56,568 nt of DNA, from contig NZ_JABEMG010000011.1 of assembly GCF_013004695.1 (NCBI RefSeq), positions 1 through 56,568 on the forward strand, given 5' to 3'. Of this stretch, positions 9,147 to 18,052 are shown piece by piece (the first letter of the stretch is position 1; each line of letters opens with the position of its first letter). The stretch comes from Promicromonospora citrea (GTDB lineage: Bacteria > Actinomycetota > Actinomycetes > Actinomycetales > Cellulomonadaceae). The notes under the pieces are model-generated. The model ran no database searches. It saw nothing but the letters and a program-made list of their open reading frames with translations, and was not told the origin of the DNA. A program made the position numbers and the translations under genes.

Positions 9147-10114
9147 GGCGTCACCTCCTTGGCGAGATCGACCGTGACCGTGCCCGACGCGGCGATGGCC
9201 GCCTGCCGGCCGCCCGGACCCTTGCCCCGGCCCCTGCGGCCCGTCGCCGTGCCGAACCCGCGGCCGTAGTACTGCTCGAGGTAGTGCTGGCCGACCATGA
9301 GGATCGACGTGATGAGCAGGTACCAGATCGCCGCGATGACGAGGAACGGGATGGGCAGGAACTGCCGGTTGCCCATGGCGGAGGTCGCGAACTGCAGCTC
9401 CAGCGTGAACGGCACGGCCACGACGAGGGAGGTCGTCTTGAGCATGGAGATGGTCTCGTTGCCGGTCGGCGGCACGATGACGCGCATGGCCTGCGGCAGG
9501 ATCACGCGGCGCATGATCTTGCCGTCCTTCATGCCCAGCGCCTTGGCGGCCTCGGCCTGGCCGGGGTCGACGGACGTGAGGCCCGCGCGCACGATCTCGG
9601 CGAGGTACGCCGACTCGTTGAACGCCAGGCCGAGCAGCGCGGCCCAGAACGCGGTGATCACGTCGTCGGTGCGGAACGTGAAGAACTCCGGGCCGAACGG
9701 GATGCCGAGGGACAGCCGCGGGTACAGCACCGCGAGGAGGCCCCAGAAGATGAGCTGCGTGTAGATCGGGGTACCGCGGAAGAACCAGATCCATGCCCAG
9801 CTCACCCAGCGCATCACCGGGTTGTCGGAGCGGCGCATGATTGCGAGCGTGATCGCCAGCACGACGGCGATGGCCATCGAGCCGAACGTCAGGATCAGCG
9901 TCCACATGACGCCGCGGACCACCACGACGTCGCGCAGGTACAGCCACACCACGTCCCAGCGGAAGTTGTCGTTCGTGACCAGCGCGTTGGCCACCATGGC
10001 GGCGAGCACCAGCACGACGGCGGCCGCGACGAGCCGGCCGGGACGCGGCACGGGCCGCGCGTGGATGCGGTTGGGCACGGGGTCGTTGCCCGGCGGCGAC
10101 GTCTGCGTCGTCAC
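9143..10114 (-). CDS. Amino-acid ABC transporter, permease (HisM/GlnP type)
   Basis: 323 residues from GTG 10114, chosen because AAAGGA lies upstream and the ATG at 10204 falls inside a hairpin. An N-terminal helix (residues about 28-45) is followed by the core membrane helices, including [23 protein letters not shown]. The EAA loop reads [25 protein letters not shown], the coupling motif of the PAAT permease family. The 45-residue basic Gly/Arg C-terminal tail is longer than usual. It probably acts as a homodimer, since no second permease gene is present. Confidence 0.92.
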   Translation of the reverse strand: MTTQTSPPGNDPVPNRIHARPVPRPGRLVAAAVVLVLAAMVANALVTNDNFRWDVVWLYLRDVVVVRGVMWTLILTFGSMAIAVVLAITLAIMRRSDNPVMRWVSWAWIWFFRGTPIYTQLIFWGLLAVLYPRLSLGIPFGPEFFTFRTDDVITAFWAALLGLAFNESAYLAEIVRAGLTSVDPGQAEAAKALGMKDGKIMRRVILPQAMRVIVPPTGNETISMLKTTSLVVAVPFTLELQFATSAMGNRQFLPIPFLVIAAIWYLLITSILMVGQHYLEQYYGRGFGTATGRRGRGKGPGGRQAAIAASGTVTVDLAKEVTP

Positions 10115-10154
10115 GTCACCCAGTCCTTTCGTCGGAGGTCGGCGGAAAAGCTGA

Positions 10155-10204
10155 GTGCACGGTACCCGCGATCGCACGGCGTGCGGACCGCGGGTGCCGT
10201 GCAC
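10155..10204. promoter_or_regulatory. Intercistronic hairpin between the SBP and permease genes
   Basis: Arms 10155-10177 and 10182-10204 are near-perfect reverse complements (both begin GTGCACGG) around a 4-base loop with two or three mismatches. It lies in the 111-base gap between the lipoprotein stop and the permease start. Such structures often stabilise the upstream message or partly terminate, giving more binding protein than permease. This role is inferred. Confidence 0.55.
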
Positions 10205-10225
10205 CCCGGTGGGTCACCGAGCGGC

Positions 10226-11158
10226 TCACTCGGCCGGGTTCAGCTCCGCCTCGTCGACGACCGGCTCCGAGCTGCCCCAGCCGGCGAAGATCTCCTCCAG
10301 CGTCCCGTCGTCGATCAGCTTCTGCACCGCGGCCTGGACGGCCTCGGTGAGCTCGTCGTCGTCCTGCGACACGACGATGCCGTACGGCGCGGCGTCGCGG
10401 ATCTCGCCGATCGTCTCGACCTCGCCGCCGGTCTGCTCGATCGCGTAGGCGGTCACGGGCGAGTCGGCGTACATGGCCTGCAGCTTGCCGCCCACGAGGT
10501 TGGTCGTGACGTCGGCCTGCGACTCGTAGCGCACGACGTCGACCGGCTCCTCGCCGTCCTCCTCGCACTGCTCCGAGATGTCGGCGAGCTCCTCGTCCTG
10601 GATGGTCGAGGTCTGCACGCCGACCGTCGTGCCGCAGAGGTTCTCGGGGTCGAAGTCCTCGGGGTTGCCCGCCGCGACGCCGAACTGCGAGCCGGCGACG
10701 GCGTAGCTGATCATGTTCGCCTGCTCGGTGCGCTCGTCCGTGATGGTGAACGACGAGATGCCGACGTCGTACTTGGTACCGATCGCGGGGATGATGCCGT
10801 CGAACGCGGCCGACTGGATGTCCGCCTCGAGGCCCAGCACCGCGGCCACCGCGTGGATCGTGTCGATGTCGAAGCCGACCGGCGTGGTGCCGTCGGCGTC
10901 GATGAACTCGGCGGGGGCGTACTCCGTGTTGGAGCCGACGGCCAGCGTGCCCTTCTCGGCGATCTCCTCGGGCAGCAGCGCGGCGATCTCCTCGTCGGCC
11001 CCGACGGTCGAGGGGTCGAAGGACGCGGCGGCGCTCGCGTCGTCCGAGCCACCGGTCGATCCGCCGGACGGCTGCTGCGACGCGTCGGTGCACGCGGTGA
11101 GGACGAGGGTGGCCGCGGCGAGCGCTGCCGTGGCGGTCAGGGCGGGAAGCCTACGCAT
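10226..11158 (-). CDS. Amino-acid ABC transporter, substrate-binding lipoprotein
   Basis: 310 residues. A lipoprotein signal peptide ends at the lipobox LTAC (Cys about residue 23). A Gly/Ser linker leads into an SBP_bac_3 fold: KGTLAVGSNTEYAPAEFID, PVGFDIDTIHAVAAVLGLE, then DVGISSFTITDERTEQANM, all typical of polar amino-acid receptors. AGGAG is placed 7 bases before the ATG. It is the first gene of the operon with the permease and ATPase downstream. The preceding 290-base leader is comparatively AT-rich and probably holds the promoter. Confidence 0.92.
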   Translation of the reverse strand: MRRLPALTATAALAAATLVLTACTDASQQPSGGSTGGSDDASAAASFDPSTVGADEEIAALLPEEIAEKGTLAVGSNTEYAPAEFIDADGTTPVGFDIDTIHAVAAVLGLEADIQSAAFDGIIPAIGTKYDVGISSFTITDERTEQANMISYAVAGSQFGVAAGNPEDFDPENLCGTTVGVQTSTIQDEELADISEQCEEDGEEPVDVVRYESQADVTTNLVGGKLQAMYADSPVTAYAIEQTGGEVETIGEIRDAAPYGIVVSQDDDELTEAVQAAVQKLIDDGTLEEIFAGWGSSEPVVDEAELNPAE

Positions 11159-11347
11159 CAGGGGTCTCCTGGTCGGGTGCTGAACGTCGTGCGGAACGTC
11201 GTGTGACGTCTCACGAGGCCCTCAGCGACCCGGCAGATCTCTGTCATCAGGGGAGCAGAGGACCCGACGGCGCACGAGGCGCCTCGATTCGAGTCTCACC
11301 CAACCGTGAGGATGCTCTGACGTAAACCCATTGTTTCGAGACCTATA

Positions 11348-11358
11348 TCACATTGTGA
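11348..11358. promoter_or_regulatory. Palindrome in the AT-rich upstream region of the amino-acid ABC operon
   Basis: TCACATTGTGA is an 11-base inverted repeat in the most AT-rich part (about 11325-11390) of the 290-base gap between metS and the ABC lipoprotein gene. On the minus strand it is followed by GATATA, a possible -10 for the ABC operon. No other gene is seen in this gap. Confidence 0.3.
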
Positions 11359-11448
11359 CATCCGGTAACGTTTTCGTTTTTTCACCCCCGCGCCAAGCGC
11401 TGGCCTGCGCAGACGCCGTGGCGGTGTCCGCGCAGGCCTGGGCGCCCG

Positions 11449-11625
11449 TCAGGTGTCGTGCTCGACCGGCTCGTCCGGGCGGTCCTCGGGACCGCCCTCG
11501 TGCTCCCAGCCGTGCGGGTAGGACGTGCGCTCGGGGCGCCGGACGAGGGCCACGATGCTCGCGGCGAGCCCGCCCCACACGACGACGAGCGCGACGACCA
11601 GGAGGGCGACGGCGGCTCCACTCAT
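11449..11625 (-). CDS. metS: Methionine/alanine import small subunit MetS
   Basis: 58 residues. One transmembrane helix (AVALLVVALVVVWGGLAASIVAL, residues about 4-27) is followed by an Arg pair and a hydrophilic tail rich in Asp/Glu/Pro (RRPERTSYPHGWEHEGGPED). This is the MetS family layout. In Corynebacterium glutamicum MetS is the small partner needed by the MetP sodium symporter. Its ATG overlaps the TGA of the upstream transporter by four bases. It would localise to the membrane with MetP. Confidence 0.85.
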   Translation of the reverse strand: MSGAAVALLVVALVVVWGGLAASIVALVRRPERTSYPHGWEHEGGPEDRPDEPVEHDT

Positions 11626-13184
11626 GACTTACCTCCGTAGGTGGGCCAGGCGACGAAGTCGTCGGGGGCGACGCGCCAGCGCATCCGGCTCAGCACCAGC
11701 GCCGCGACGACGAACAGGGCGACGACGCCCCAGCCCATGACGGCGAGGTACCAGGACGCGTAGCCCTCGTAGCCCTCGGTGATCAGGGTGACGATGCGCG
11801 AGACGAGCATGGCCGTGAGCACGACGGGGCCGAGCACCACGATGCAGAACGACCACCAGCGCCCGACCGGGATGGTCGACACCCCGTTGAGGTGGAACCG
11901 CATCTCCTCGGTGCGCCGCAGGACCCAGCCGATCACGACCGTGGTGACGACGGCGGACGCCACGATGCCGATGTTGTTCGCCCACTGGTCCACGGTGTCG
12001 AGGGCGATGAGGCCCGTCGTCGTGGAGAAGGCCCCCACCGACAGCACGCCGGCCACGACGCCGATGCGGACCGAGGCCTGCCGCCGTGTCCAGCCGAACT
12101 TCTCCTGGAACGACGCCGACACCACCTGGAGGATCGACAGCAGCGAGGTGAACCCGGCCATCACCAGCGACCCGAAGAACAGCGCGCCGAACAGCCAGCC
12201 GACCGGCATCTGCGAGACGATCGCCGGGAAGGTGACGAACGCGAGGATCGGCCCCGAGAGGCCTTCGAGCTCGGCGACGGCGACGCCCTGCTCGTGGGCG
12301 AGGAAGCCGAGGGCGGCGAACACGCCGAGCCCCGCGAAGACCTCGAAGCCCGAGTTGGCGAACGCCACGACGAAGCCGGGCGACGTCAGGTTGGCGCGGC
12401 GCTTCCGGTAGGACGCGTAGGTGATCATGATGCCGAAGGCGATGGACAGCGAGAAGAAGATCTGGCTGTAGGCCGCGATCCACACGTTGGGGTCGAGCAT
12501 CGCGCCCCAGTTCGGCGTGAACAGCGCGTCGAGGCCATCGGCGGCGCCCGGCAGGAACAGCGCCCGCACCACGAGCGTGCCGAAGGCGAGCAGCAGCAGC
12601 GGCATGAAGACGACGTTGACCTTCTCCAGGCCCTTGGCCACGCGGGCCGCCAGGACGACGACCACCGCGACCCACACCAGCACGAGCGGGATGAGCACGG
12701 CGGGCACGAAGTCGAGCGTGAACCACGGGTCGGCCCCGCCGACGTCGGCGAGCTGGAGGTAGGTGCCCGTGAAGAACCCGGCCGTGTCGTCGCCCCACTG
12801 CAGGCCGAACGAGTACACGAAGTAGCTCAGCGCCCACGCGATGATCACCGCGTAGTACACGGCGATGGCGAAGCAGATCGCCACCTGGAACCAGCCGAGG
12901 CTCTCGAGCCACCGCTTGACGCGGCGGAGGGCGAGCGGCGCCGAGCCGCGGAACCGGTGCCCGACCGCGTAGTCGAGGAACAGGATGGGGATACCCGCCG
13001 TCAGCAGCGCCACGAGGTAGGGCACGATGAAGGCGCCCCCGCCGTTCTCGTAGGCCACTCCCGGGAAGCGCCAGATGTTGCCCAGCCCCACGGCGGACCC
13101 CACCGCGGACAGGATGAAGCCCAGCTGCCCGCTGAACTCCTCACGCTTCGCGGGCTCCGCGGTCGTGCTTCGCGCGTCGCTCAT
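11622..13184 (-). CDS. metP: Sodium:neurotransmitter-symporter-family amino-acid importer, MetP-like
   Basis: 520 residues with about 11-12 hydrophobic segments. TM1 carries the NSS signature GFILSAVGSAVGLGNIWRFPGVAYENGGGAF, including the Na/substrate-binding AVGLGN core, and TM6 has FFSLSIAFGIMITYASY. The NSS family imports amino acids with Na+. The MetS gene attached by an ATGA overlap points to MetP, a methionine/alanine importer. The start at 13184 has AGGA close upstream. Confidence 0.9.
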   Translation of the reverse strand: MSDARSTTAEPAKREEFSGQLGFILSAVGSAVGLGNIWRFPGVAYENGGGAFIVPYLVALLTAGIPILFLDYAVGHRFRGSAPLALRRVKRWLESLGWFQVAICFAIAVYYAVIIAWALSYFVYSFGLQWGDDTAGFFTGTYLQLADVGGADPWFTLDFVPAVLIPLVLVWVAVVVVLAARVAKGLEKVNVVFMPLLLLAFGTLVVRALFLPGAADGLDALFTPNWGAMLDPNVWIAAYSQIFFSLSIAFGIMITYASYRKRRANLTSPGFVVAFANSGFEVFAGLGVFAALGFLAHEQGVAVAELEGLSGPILAFVTFPAIVSQMPVGWLFGALFFGSLVMAGFTSLLSILQVVSASFQEKFGWTRRQASVRIGVVAGVLSVGAFSTTTGLIALDTVDQWANNIGIVASAVVTTVVIGWVLRRTEEMRFHLNGVSTIPVGRWWSFCIVVLGPVVLTAMLVSRIVTLITEGYEGYASWYLAVMGWGVVALFVVAALVLSRMRWRVAPDDFVAWPTYGGKS

Positions 13185-13241
13185 GGTCCTGATCCTGAGG
13201 GAAATCCACCCAAAAGGCGAGCCTGTCTCACCGGTGTGGCG

Positions 13242-14498
13242 TCATCCCGCCAGGAGCTGCCCCACATAACCGCCCCGGAACGCCCCCTTCGGGTCAAGAC
13301 GTGCGGCCAGCGCGGCGAAGTCACCGAACCGCGGGTAGAGCGCGGGCAGGTCGGTCACGGGGACCGTGAACAGCTTGCCCCAGTGCGGACGCGCGCCGAG
13401 CGGCAGCAGCGCCGCCTCGAGCTCCGGCAGCACCGCGCGGACGGCCGGCCAGTCCTGCCGCCACGTGAAGTGCAGCGCCAGGCTGTCCTCCCCCGCGGTG
13501 CTCAGCCACTGGTCGTCGCCCGCCACGGTGCGGATCTCCGAGGTCAGCAGCAGCGGGCCGACCCGGTCGCCCAGCGCCCGCACGGCGCGGACGGCGTCGG
13601 GGCCCGCCGCCCGCGGCAGGAGGTACTCGGACTGCAGCTCCTCGCCCAGCGACGGCGTGAAGTCCAGCCGGAAGTGCGGCAGCCGCTCGAACCACGGCCC
13701 CGGCACCCCGCCCTGCTCCGTGCACGCGACGGCGGCGACGTCGGGCAGCGGGTGCATCGCACGGGTCGCCGGCGACGCCCCGAGCTCGGCAGGGAGCGTC
13801 GGCGCCGCGCCCACGCCGTCCTCCACGCGCGACTTGCACCAGACCAGGCGCACGTCCGGCTCGTACCAGCTCGTGAAGACGCTCACCGAGTACGCGCTGC
13901 CCATGACGGCGTCGAGGTTCTCGACGAGCGCGTCCCACGACAGGCCCGTGAAGACGTCCTGCCGCACGTCGAACGCCGGCGCCGTGGCCAGCTCGACCCG
14001 CGTCACGACGCCGAGGGCGCCGAGCGCCACCACCGCACCCGGGAAGTCCGCGTCGCCGCGGCGCAGGGTCAGCGTCTCGCCCCCGGTGGTCACCAGCTCG
14101 ACGCCGACGACGTCGCCCGCGAGCGACCGCGTGCCGTCGCCCGACCCGTGGGTGCCGGTCGCGACCGCGCCCGCGACGGAGATGTGGGGCAGGGACGCCA
14201 TCGCGGCGAGGGCGCGGCCCTCGGCGTGCAGCGCGGGGGCCAGCTCGCCGTACCGCAGACCCGCGCGGACCGACGCCACACCGGTGACCGGGTCGACCTC
14301 GAGGGGCGGGCGGCCGTCGTCGAGCCGGTCGAGCTGCACGTGCACGCCCGTCGTGTCGGCGACGTCACTGAACGAGTGGCGCGACCCGAGCGCCCGGACG
14401 CGGGGCTCGCCGGCGACGATGCCGGCGAGCTCCGCGACGGTCCGGGGACGCTCGACGCGCACGGAGGAGTAGGTGAGGTTCGCGGCCCAGTTCTTCAC
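13242..14498 (-). CDS. FAD-linked alditol oxidase / D-arabinono-1,4-lactone oxidase family
   Basis: 418 residues, the length of Streptomyces AldO. The N-terminus NWAANLTYSS and the FAD-binding segment ALGSRHSFSD match this family. His41 corresponds to the histidine that carries covalent FAD. The C-terminal PHWGKLF motif contributes active-site residues, and the end ALAARLDPKGAFR is family-typical. It would oxidise polyols such as xylitol or sorbitol at C1 and release hydrogen peroxide; substrate choice is not visible. GTG 14498 is used because the conserved N-terminus starts there, although the frame is open further upstream. It is probably cytosolic. Confidence 0.85.
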   Translation of the reverse strand: MKNWAANLTYSSVRVERPRTVAELAGIVAGEPRVRALGSRHSFSDVADTTGVHVQLDRLDDGRPPLEVDPVTGVASVRAGLRYGELAPALHAEGRALAAMASLPHISVAGAVATGTHGSGDGTRSLAGDVVGVELVTTGGETLTLRRGDADFPGAVVALGALGVVTRVELATAPAFDVRQDVFTGLSWDALVENLDAVMGSAYSVSVFTSWYEPDVRLVWCKSRVEDGVGAAPTLPAELGASPATRAMHPLPDVAAVACTEQGGVPGPWFERLPHFRLDFTPSLGEELQSEYLLPRAAGPDAVRAVRALGDRVGPLLLTSEIRTVAGDDQWLSTAGEDSLALHFTWRQDWPAVRAVLPELEAALLPLGARPHWGKLFTVPVTDLPALYPRFGDFAALAARLDPKGAFRGGYVGQLLAG

Positions 14499-14544
14499 CG
14501 GACCAGGGTGCCACCCCGGACGGTCCGGCTCGTGCAGCGGTCCG

Positions 14545-14925
14545 CTACGCGGTTGCCGTCGCGTTGCGGACCACGGGGATCCGCTGGCTGATGCCGACCA
14601 TGTCGAGCACCTCCATGACGACGTCCGACGGCTCGCGCAGGAGCACGGGCGAACCCGTCTCCTCGCCCAGGACGAACACCTGGAGGATGAAGGCGACCCC
14701 CGAGGAGTCGATGAACGTGACGTCCCGGGCGTCGACGATGACGGGGTCGGGATCGGGTCGTGCGGCGAGCGTCGCCATCGCGGCGCTCGCGTTCTCGCGC
14801 AGCAGCGCGTCGATGTCACCCCAGAGGGTCACCACCGTGCCCTCGTAGGTGGTGCGGCAGGAGATGCCGGAACCCGCGCGGTCGGGTTCGACGTCCTGCA
14901 CGGCGTCTGACGGGAGAGGGTCCAT
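14545..14925 (-). CDS. STAS-domain anti-sigma factor antagonist
   Basis: 126 residues, nearly all one STAS domain: beta strand GTVVTLWGDIDALL, the phosphorylation loop VTFIDSSGVAFIL (Ser74/Ser75) and a C-terminal helix. In the SpoIIAA/RsbV family an anti-sigma kinase phosphorylates the loop Ser, and the unphosphorylated form frees the sigma factor. No kinase or matching sigma-B/F gene is adjacent, so the partner is elsewhere. It lies 46 bases downstream of the alditol oxidase start, read in the same direction. Confidence 0.85.
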   Translation of the reverse strand: MDPLPSDAVQDVEPDRAGSGISCRTTYEGTVVTLWGDIDALLRENASAAMATLAARPDPDPVIVDARDVTFIDSSGVAFILQVFVLGEETGSPVLLREPSDVVMEVLDMVGISQRIPVVRNATATA

Positions 14926-15135
14926 GGGGTCAATCGCTCCGTCCTGCAGTGGTCGGGCCTCTGCTTCGTGGTCTTCAGGTCACTCTGGCTGGCACGTGCT
15001 GGGGGGCGCTCACTTGGACACTTCTTGGTTCGCTCTGTCCCCTCTCTGGGGAGAAGGGGCAAGAATTGCCTATGGCGAGTGTTCACCCGGCACTGGGCTT
15101 CCGTCCACCCCCCAGGCGTTACGGTCACGTTGCGC

Positions 15136-15151
15136 GGCGGAGAACTCCGCC
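15136..15151. terminator. Short GC hairpin downstream of the YbaK gene
   Basis: GGCGGAG-AA-CTCCGCC lies 45 bases past the ybaK stop. It is in a 271-base gap (14926-15196) that otherwise shows no gene and must contain the STAS promoter. Confidence 0.35.
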
Positions 15152-15196
15152 CCTGCGGGTAGCCGCGGACCCGGCCGGCCACCCGCCCGAGGCGGC

Positions 15197-15664
15197 TCAG
15201 ACAGGGTCGGTCACGTCCGCGACCGTGGCGTCGAGCGCCGTCGTGAGGTCCACGGCGTCGACGGTGGCGCCCACGCCGTGGGCGCCCCCACCGATCGACA
15301 CGGGCCCCGGCTCGCTGAGCCGGGAGTCCGCGACGACGGGCCACCTGTGCAACGCCCCGAAGGGCGTGATGGTTCCCCGCTCGTAGCCCGTGACCTCGAA
15401 CGCGACCTCCTTGCTCGGCATGGACAGGCGCGACACGCCGAGCAGCGCGCGCAGCCTGGGCCACGAGATCTGCCGGTCCCCCGGCACGAGCACGAACAGG
15501 TAGTCGCCCTCGCCGCGGCGCACGACGATGGTCTTGATCAGCCTGCCCGGCTCGACGCCGCGCGCCGCCGCGGCCTCCGCGAGACTGCCCACCGCGTCGT
15601 GGCGCGTCATCTCGAACGGGATGCCGGCCGCGCGCAGGGCGGCCACCGCTCGTTCCTCGCTCAT
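15197..15664 (-). CDS. YbaK/EbsC-family aminoacyl-tRNA deacylase
   Basis: 155 residues. It has the YbaK fold order: an N-terminal helix, EMTRHDAVGSLAEAAAARGV, RLIKTIVVR with the conserved Lys44, LFVLVPGDRQISWPRLR, then the GY.RGTITPFG loop and the Gly-rich turn SIGGGAHG. Family members hydrolyse mischarged tRNAs, typically Cys-tRNA(Pro), in trans. It is a free-standing cytosolic enzyme. Confidence 0.88.
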   Translation of the reverse strand: MSEERAVAALRAAGIPFEMTRHDAVGSLAEAAAARGVEPGRLIKTIVVRRGEGDYLFVLVPGDRQISWPRLRALLGVSRLSMPSKEVAFEVTGYERGTITPFGALHRWPVVADSRLSEPGPVSIGGGAHGVGATVDAVDLTTALDATVADVTDPV

Positions 15665-15722
15665 GCCGTTCCCTATCCCGAAATCGCGGGTGTTCGTTGT
15701 CTCGACATATGGTCAAGACCCG

Positions 15723-16031
15723 TCAGGGGTGGTCGTACTCGGTGCGCTCCGTGCGCCAGTACTCGGCGCCGTCCCGCGTGCGCTGCACCAGCCCCTGGTC
15801 CACCATCGCACGACGCAAGCCTGCCGGATCCTGCGCCAGCTCGCTCAGGCGGTCGGTCAGCTCCCGCTCCGTGAACGGCTCGAGCAGCACCGGCATCGCC
15901 CGGGCCGCCAGGTAGCGCGTCACCGCGAGCTTGTCGCGCCAGCGCCGCGGCATCCCCTCGAGCCGGCCGTTGCGCAGGAAGCGCTCGGGATCGCCGGGAA
16001 GCTGTTCGGTCGGGTTCGGCTCTGTCGTCAC
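15723..16031 (-). CDS. DUF2087-domain protein
   Basis: 102 residues. The core MPRRWRDKLAVTRYLAARAM ... FTERELTDRLSEL ... DPAGLRRAMVDQGLVQRTRDGAEYWR is a DUF2087 winged-helix-like domain. This domain is found alone or attached to ArsR-type regulators; no separate DNA-binding domain is present here. Role unknown. It sits 8 bases downstream of the peptidase gene stop, so the two may be co-transcribed. Confidence 0.75.
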   Translation of the reverse strand: MTTEPNPTEQLPGDPERFLRNGRLEGMPRRWRDKLAVTRYLAARAMPVLLEPFTERELTDRLSELAQDPAGLRRAMVDQGLVQRTRDGAEYWRTERTEYDHP

Positions 16032-16039
16032 GTCCTCGT

Positions 16040-18052
16040 TCAGTCCTCGTCGTCGACGACGGCGAGCTCGTCGTCGTCGGGCTGCTTGGCTGCGATGCCG
16101 GACGCCGTGTCGGCCGAGGACTTCTCGCCCTCCTGGCCCGTGTCGCCCTCCGGCGGGCAGGGGTCATTCTCCTCACCGGTACCGGGCTCGTCCGTGCCAG
16201 GCTCGCCCGTCTCGGATCCGTCGGTGCTCGGCTGCCCCGTACCGGCCTGGCCCGGCGCGGCCGTGCCGGTCGATGCGGAGCCGGTCTCACCCTCGGCCTC
16301 GCCGGGCTCGGTACCGGGCTCGGTCCCGTCGTCGGCGCACTCCGGATCGCTCGGCGACGGGCTCGGCTCCGGATCCGTCGGATCCGTCGGCGAGGGGCTC
16401 GGCCCCGGGTCGCTCGGCGACGGGCTCGGCTCCGGGGCCGTCGGCGACGGGTCCGGCTCCGGGTCGTCCGTCGCCGGCGGTGTGGACGGCTCGGTCGTCA
16501 CGGGCGGCTTCGTCGGCTTGCTCGGCGTCGGCCTGGGCTTCGGGTTGGTCGGCTTCTGCGACGGCGGCGTGTCGCCTGGCTTGCCCGGCGTGGCCTTGTC
16601 GTCGTTCGGCTTCGGCTTGTACGGCGGCTTGTAGTGCGGGGTCGACGTGTCGTCCGGGTCGTTCGGCGTCCAGGTACCGACGTCGGACGGGTCGATGGCG
16701 CGGTTCGGGATCGACCCGGCCGCGAAGAACTCGAAGTGCCACGGCTCCGGCTTGGCGCCGTCCAGGCGGGCCCACGAGGGGTTGTCCCAGCCGTAGTCCG
16801 GGCCGTGCAGGCGCAGCCAGACGTACTCCGGGGAGTGACCGCCGGCGATCGGGTTGCCGAGGTCGACCGCGAGGCCCCAGCCGTGGTTCGACGTCCCGGG
16901 GATCGCGGCGAGGTGCGGCTTGATCCCCTTGAGGGTCACCTGCATCTCGTAGGACCGGTAGGAGTCGGTCATCGGGATCGGGTACCCGAACTCCTTCTCG
17001 AACTCGGCGCTCAGCGCGGTCAGCCGCTCCGCGGCGTCGCACCGGAGCATGTGGCCGGGGGCGAACTCGAGAGGGCAGAGCACGTCCGCCGGGATGCGGC
17101 CGTTGGCGTAGCCCGCGGTCGACCCGCCGAACGTGGCCACGACGTCGAGCAGGCTCTCGCGCAGCGAGAACCCCTCCCTCGTGATGCCCTCCACCTCGAC
17201 GAGGGCGTTCGGGACGGACGGGTCCAGCATGTTCGCCAGCCGCACGGCCGCCATGACCACCTGGTCGTAGGTGACGTACCCGGCCGCGTGACCGGGAGCG
17301 GCGTCGTCGTGCTCCGCCGAGCCGGCGTGCTCGTCGTCCGTCTGCGGGTCGATCACCGAGCCGCGGCCGTTGGACACCTCGATCGCGGGTGCCGTGCGGT
17401 CCGGGTCGGGCTCGTCGCGGCCGCCCGGACCCTCGGAGCCGTCGTGCTCGTCGGCGGCGTCCTCGTCCGAGCCGCCGCGTCCGCCGGCGCCGGCGTCCCC
17501 CGCGTCCTTGCCGGAGCCGTCCCTGCCGGAGCCGTCCTTGCCGGAGCCGTCCCTGCCGGAGCCGGAGCCCGCGTCGCGTCGCACGGGCGCGTCCTCGACG
17601 CGCAGCCCCTCGTTGTTCTCGCCGAACGCGAGCTGCTGCATCTGGTACGTCGTGTAGAGCATGCCGAGCTCGGCGGCGGCCTGAGCGACCGTCGGGCTGA
17701 ACGCCGCGCCCTGCTCCTGCGCCATCCGCTCGGCGCGCTCGAGCACCGCGACGACCTGGGCGAGCGTCACACCCTCGGGCACGGACCCGGTCTCGCCCAC
17801 GCGCACGCTCTCGACCGACCCGTAGAGCCGGATCGGCGGCTCGCCCGGGGCACCGGCGGGGCCGGACCCCGGCACGCTCGCCGAGGCAGTGAACAGGACG
17901 GCGGCCGCGAGGCCGGTCGCGAGGGCGCCCGTGACGAACGACCGGAGCAGCCGACGTCGACCGCCCCGTGCGGCCACGAGACGGTACGAGCGGGGTATGG
18001 AGTGGCTGAGGGTACGCAAGAACCTCGAGCCGGTCGTCGCCTCGTTGCTCAC
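16040..18052 (-). CDS. Exported VanY-type D-Ala-D-Ala carboxypeptidase (M15B) with a long disordered tail
   Basis: 670 residues. A basic N-terminus and one hydrophobic segment (about 34-60) act as signal or anchor. An N-terminal helical region precedes a low-complexity Gly/Ser/Asp/Lys linker encoded by 15-base repeats. The M15 catalytic domain is at about residues 330-445, with zinc motif SNHGWGLAVD (about 388-397) and EPWHFEF (about 435). It would trim D-Ala-D-Ala from peptidoglycan stem peptides outside the membrane. The C-terminal 225 residues are Pro/Ser/Asp/Glu-rich and acidic (repeated EPSPSPSDP), a probable wall-spanning tail. The divergent gene starts at 18367. Confidence 0.85.
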   Translation of the reverse strand: MSNEATTGSRFLRTLSHSIPRSYRLVAARGGRRRLLRSFVTGALATGLAAAVLFTASASVPGSGPAGAPGEPPIRLYGSVESVRVGETGSVPEGVTLAQVVAVLERAERMAQEQGAAFSPTVAQAAAELGMLYTTYQMQQLAFGENNEGLRVEDAPVRRDAGSGSGRDGSGKDGSGRDGSGKDAGDAGAGGRGGSDEDAADEHDGSEGPGGRDEPDPDRTAPAIEVSNGRGSVIDPQTDDEHAGSAEHDDAAPGHAAGYVTYDQVVMAAVRLANMLDPSVPNALVEVEGITREGFSLRESLLDVVATFGGSTAGYANGRIPADVLCPLEFAPGHMLRCDAAERLTALSAEFEKEFGYPIPMTDSYRSYEMQVTLKGIKPHLAAIPGTSNHGWGLAVDLGNPIAGGHSPEYVWLRLHGPDYGWDNPSWARLDGAKPEPWHFEFFAAGSIPNRAIDPSDVGTWTPNDPDDTSTPHYKPPYKPKPNDDKATPGKPGDTPPSQKPTNPKPRPTPSKPTKPPVTTEPSTPPATDDPEPDPSPTAPEPSPSPSDPGPSPSPTDPTDPEPSPSPSDPECADDGTEPGTEPGEAEGETGSASTGTAAPGQAGTGQPSTDGSETGEPGTDEPGTGEENDPCPPEGDTGQEGEKSSADTASGIAAKQPDDDELAVVDDED
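17506..17565. repeat. Four 15-base tandem repeats inside the VanY gene
   Basis: Four units (17506, 17521, 17536, 17551) alternate CCTTGCCGGAGCCGT and CCCTGCCGGAGCCGT, with one change in the last. On the coding strand they encode repeated DGSG[K/R] pentapeptides. The unit is in frame, so copy changes would only alter linker length. Confidence 0.85.

Noticed and set aside
11348-11358. TCACATTGTGA as a CRP site
   Set aside because: The arms are in the reverse order of the CRP consensus (TGTGA-N6-TCACA) and are only one base apart; kept only as an unassigned palindrome.
17506-17565. Short repeats as a possible CRISPR
   Set aside because: Contiguous 15-base units without spacers that encode an in-frame linker.
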